64,000 nucleotides of DNA. It comes from an uncultured Gemmatimonadales bacterium. GTDB taxonomy: Bacteria > Gemmatimonadota > Gemmatimonadetes > Gemmatimonadales > GWC2-71-9. The stretch's first letter is position 1, and the number at the start of each line of letters is the position of its first letter. Position numbers and translations under genes: made by a program. The DNA is taken from the NCBI GenBank assembly GCA_947259405.1, contig CAMYLY010000010.1:42142-106141 (forward strand), written 5' to 3'. Below the pieces are notes generated by a model, which was given only the letters and a program-made list of their open reading frames with translations, made no database searches and had not been told where the DNA came from. Shown piece after piece: positions 61,672 to 64,000 of this stretch.

Positions 61672-63951
61672 ATGAGCACGCAGCAATACACCGCAGATAA
61701 GCAGATCATCCAACGGTACACGGATCAGCCGATTCGGATGCCGGCGGCGCTGCGTGCGCAGATCGAGGCGGCCTGGGGTGGGCAGTCCGTGCAGCTCTAC
61801 GCGTTCCTCGACCTGGATTCGCAGTACCGGCTCGGGGACCGGTGGATCGCGGTCGGGCCGACCCACATCGCTGTCGCGGAACAGGACAGCGTGGTGGGCG
61901 ATTGGCTCATCGACCTCGTGTCTCGGGCGCGCGTGCGCGGCCTGCTCGAGGCGCCGATGCTGAGCGGTAACGTGCTGTGGATCCTGGCCGGTCCGGGTGA
62001 AGCAGCACTTGCCGTGCTTCGGTATACCAACCGACAGCGCCGAGCCGTCGAGAACGTGAAGTTCGTGCTCGAGCAACAGCTGGAGGGGCGCGACGTCCCG
62101 ACGAGCGATCCGGACGTGGTGTATGCCGGGAGCGTCGCCGGTCCGGTACGTGACGCCCAAGCGTTGGTGGCTGGCCATCGGATGACCGTGATCTGGCGCT
62201 TGCTTTCGTACCTCAGGCCCTATCGGAAGCAGGTCACGATCGGCATGGCGGCGGCGACGCTCATCACATTGGTGAGCCTGATTCCGCCGTACGTCGCCGG
62301 CTATCTGGTAGATCGCGTGGTGCGTCCAGTGCAAGAGGGGACGCTTCCGCTCGAGACCGGCGCGACGATCGCCTGGGTGGCGGTCGGGGCAATTGCGATG
62401 GTGTACATCGTACGCCAGGTAGGCGCACTGATCCGGCTGCGCATGATGTCTGTGTTGGGTGAATTCGTGGCCCGGGACTTACGGACCGAGTTGTACGAAC
62501 ACCTGCAGCGACTCAGCCTGAGCTTTTACTCGCGCAAGAAGACAGGCAGCATCATCACGCGGGTGAGCTCGGATACCGATCGCCTTTGGGAGTTCCTGGC
62601 CTTTGGCGTGGTCGACGTTTCGCTGTCCGTGATCATGCTCGTCGGTCTGGGCGCCGTGTTGATCAGTCTGGACTGGCGGCTCGGGTTGGTCATGACGATC
62701 CCGGTACCGCTGTTCAGCTACGCCATCTTCCTGCACGGCGAGCGGATTCAGGATCTGTTTGTCCGTGCGTGGCGCAAATGGTCGCGCGTGACGGACGTGC
62801 TCTCCGATACGATCCCGGGGATGCGCGTGGTCAAGGCCTTCAACCAGGAAGGGAGGGAGCAACAGCGGTTCAACGAGCGGAATAACGACGTGACGGACGA
62901 GTTCAACCGCATTCACCGCTTGTGGACGACGTTCTGGCCCAGCCTGATGTTCGCGGTGCACGGCACGACGGTGTTGGTGTGGGTGTTTGCCCTTCCTCGG
63001 CTGTTGGGGAGCGCGTTACAGCCGCCGTCGCTGTCGGCTGGGACGTTTGTGTCGTTTCTGCTCTATACGACGATGTTCATCGCGCCTATCGAGATCATTG
63101 GCCAGATGGCGCGGATCATGAACCGGGCGACGAGCTCGGCGCACCGAGTGTTCGAAGTGCTGGACACCGAACCGGAGATCGTGAGCGCTGCCAACCCGAT
63201 TCGGCTCGAGCCGATTCAGGGACAGGTCACGTTCGAGAACGTGACGTTCGGCTACGACGGCGTTCGTCAGGTGATCCGAGGAGTGAGTTTCGATGTCGCT
63301 CCCGGCGAGATGATTGGTCTTGTTGGTCCGTCCGGAGGTGGAAAGACGACGATCATCAACTTGATCGCACGGTTCCACGACGTGACGGGTGGCGTGGTGC
63401 GTATCGATGGGGTCGATCTCAGAGAGATCGATCTCGATTCGTACCGCCGACAGGTCGGCATCGTGTTGCAGGACCCGTATTTGTTTCACGGGACGGTGCT
63501 GGACAACATCCGGTATGGAACGCCGAAGGCGTCGCTGGAAGATGTGATTGCCGCTGCGAAAGCGGCGAACACGCACGACTTCGTCTGCGACCTGCCTCAC
63601 GGCTACGACACGATCGTTGGCGAGCGTGGCCAATCGCTGTCAGGCGGCGAGCGTCAACGGGTATCGATTGCTCGAGCGATCCTGCACGATCCGCGTGTCT
63701 TGATTTTGGATGAGGCGACGAGTGCGGTCGATACCGAGACCGAGCGCAACATCCAGGAAGCGATGGATCGCTTGGTGACCGGACGCACGGTGTTTGCCAT
63801 TGCCCACCGGCTTTCGACCTTGCGGAAGGCTTCTCGGCTCTTCGTGGTCGAGGATGGGAAGCTGCGGGAGAGCGGGACGCACCGTGAGCTCCTGCAGCGA
63901 GAGCATGGGAAGTACCGAAGGCTGTATCAGTTACAACAGGAGTTGGCCTAG
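61672..63951 (+). CDS. ABC exporter, fused membrane and ATPase domains, with N-terminal extension
   Basis: 759 aa. A ~170-residue soluble N-terminal extension (WGGQSVQLYAFLDLDSQYRLGDRWIAVGPTHIAV...) precedes a six-TM type IV (MsbA-like) membrane domain (~180-480) and an ATPase with Walker A GPSGGGKTT, Q-loop VLQDPYLFHGTV, signature LSGGERQR, Walker B VLILDEATSA and H-loop AHRLS. All motifs are intact; it should work as a homodimer or with a partner. The N-terminal part is unusual for lipid A or drug exporters; similar long ABC exporters are found beside a DUF1854 gene in some bacteria, which would fall just outside the window. The 3' end is complete. Confidence 0.9.
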   Translation: MSTQQYTADKQIIQRYTDQPIRMPAALRAQIEAAWGGQSVQLYAFLDLDSQYRLGDRWIAVGPTHIAVAEQDSVVGDWLIDLVSRARVRGLLEAPMLSGNVLWILAGPGEAALAVLRYTNRQRRAVENVKFVLEQQLEGRDVPTSDPDVVYAGSVAGPVRDAQALVAGHRMTVIWRLLSYLRPYRKQVTIGMAAATLITLVSLIPPYVAGYLVDRVVRPVQEGTLPLETGATIAWVAVGAIAMVYIVRQVGALIRLRMMSVLGEFVARDLRTELYEHLQRLSLSFYSRKKTGSIITRVSSDTDRLWEFLAFGVVDVSLSVIMLVGLGAVLISLDWRLGLVMTIPVPLFSYAIFLHGERIQDLFVRAWRKWSRVTDVLSDTIPGMRVVKAFNQEGREQQRFNERNNDVTDEFNRIHRLWTTFWPSLMFAVHGTTVLVWVFALPRLLGSALQPPSLSAGTFVSFLLYTTMFIAPIEIIGQMARIMNRATSSAHRVFEVLDTEPEIVSAANPIRLEPIQGQVTFENVTFGYDGVRQVIRGVSFDVAPGEMIGLVGPSGGGKTTIINLIARFHDVTGGVVRIDGVDLREIDLDSYRRQVGIVLQDPYLFHGTVLDNIRYGTPKASLEDVIAAAKAANTHDFVCDLPHGYDTIVGERGQSLSGGERQRVSIARAILHDPRVLILDEATSAVDTETERNIQEAMDRLVTGRTVFAIAHRLSTLRKASRLFVVEDGKLRESGTHRELLQREHGKYRRLYQLQQELA

Positions 63952-64000
63952 AAGGGCAGGCTGGATGCTGGGTGCGGGAAGCTGGGAACACTCCCAGCTT
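63952..64000 (+). repeat. Start of a purine-rich intergenic repeat at the window edge
   Basis: AGGCTGGATGCTGGGTGCGGGAAGCTGGGAACACTCCCAGCTT contains repeated GCTGGG words and an AAGCTGGGA / TCCCAGCTT inverted pair. It is of the same kind as the other degenerate gap repeats; too little is visible to define it further. Confidence 0.4.

Overview
The window is GC-rich, single-copy bacterial chromosome from a Gram-negative (diderm) organism. TonB-dependent receptor, OmpA-type proteins, many lipoprotein signal peptides and Tat/Sec-exported enzymes are all present. The mix of secreted amidohydrolases fused to PD40/TolB-like propellers, M28, M24, M14 and M19 peptidases, a long BNR-propeller 'glycosyl hydrolase', DUF4159, DUF4097, DUF4198 and prokaryotic Ras-like GTPases is what I would expect from Gemmatimonadota. 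That placement is an inference from gene content only. I see no rRNA, convincing tRNA, phage, insertion sequence, CRISPR or plasmid genes.

Layout. 1-3.4 kb: end of a c-di-GMP HD-GYP response regulator, a TonB-dependent receptor and a YfiR-like periplasmic protein. 3.4-20.3 kb: mostly exported catabolic enzymes (gamma-glutamyltransferase, D-aminoacylase-like amidohydrolase, M28 and M24B peptidases, a giant propeller-amidohydrolase, a serine hydrolase, a GH16 glucanase), with a GAF-GGDEF diguanylate cyclase and a DUF4173-like membrane protein whose promoter carries an operator-like inverted repeat. 20.3-38.4 kb: an envelope, osmotic and signalling island. 38.4-60.4 kb: a second run of exported enzymes and propeller proteins (DUF4198, CehA/McbA, M14, PhoX-like, M19, serine hydrolase, BNR protein, DUF4159, PlsC, cupin, D-aminoacylase). 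60.6-64 kb: a broken secreted-protein gene, a possible 41-aa gene, a terminator and an ABC exporter.

The most interesting part is 21.3-35.8 kb. On the minus strand lie MscL, a Ras-like GTPase, a PP2C phosphatase, a DUF937 protein and a BON-LysM (Kbp/YgaU-like) protein. Beside them is an OprF-like OmpA porin gene with a well-formed sigma54 promoter, next to a sigma54-dependent response regulator. Divergent from that regulator is a same-strand run: a degenerate HPt (His replaced by Leu), a coiled-coil protein, a transmembrane protein with a conserved cytosolic domain plus a periplasmic OmpA peptidoglycan-binding domain, a second Ras-like GTPase and a soluble PAS histidine kinase. The last three genes overlap by ATGA. 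A CmpX-like mechanosensitive channel and a glycine-zipper lipoprotein follow. I propose this is a trans-envelope GTPase/two-component module sensing cell-wall or turgor state. The genes and overlaps are seen; the joint function is inference.

Most gene starts were moved downstream of the longest ORF to a start with a Shine-Dalgarno sequence and/or a signal peptide. Transcription units are often closed by strong 10-13 bp stem terminators, several of them between convergent genes.
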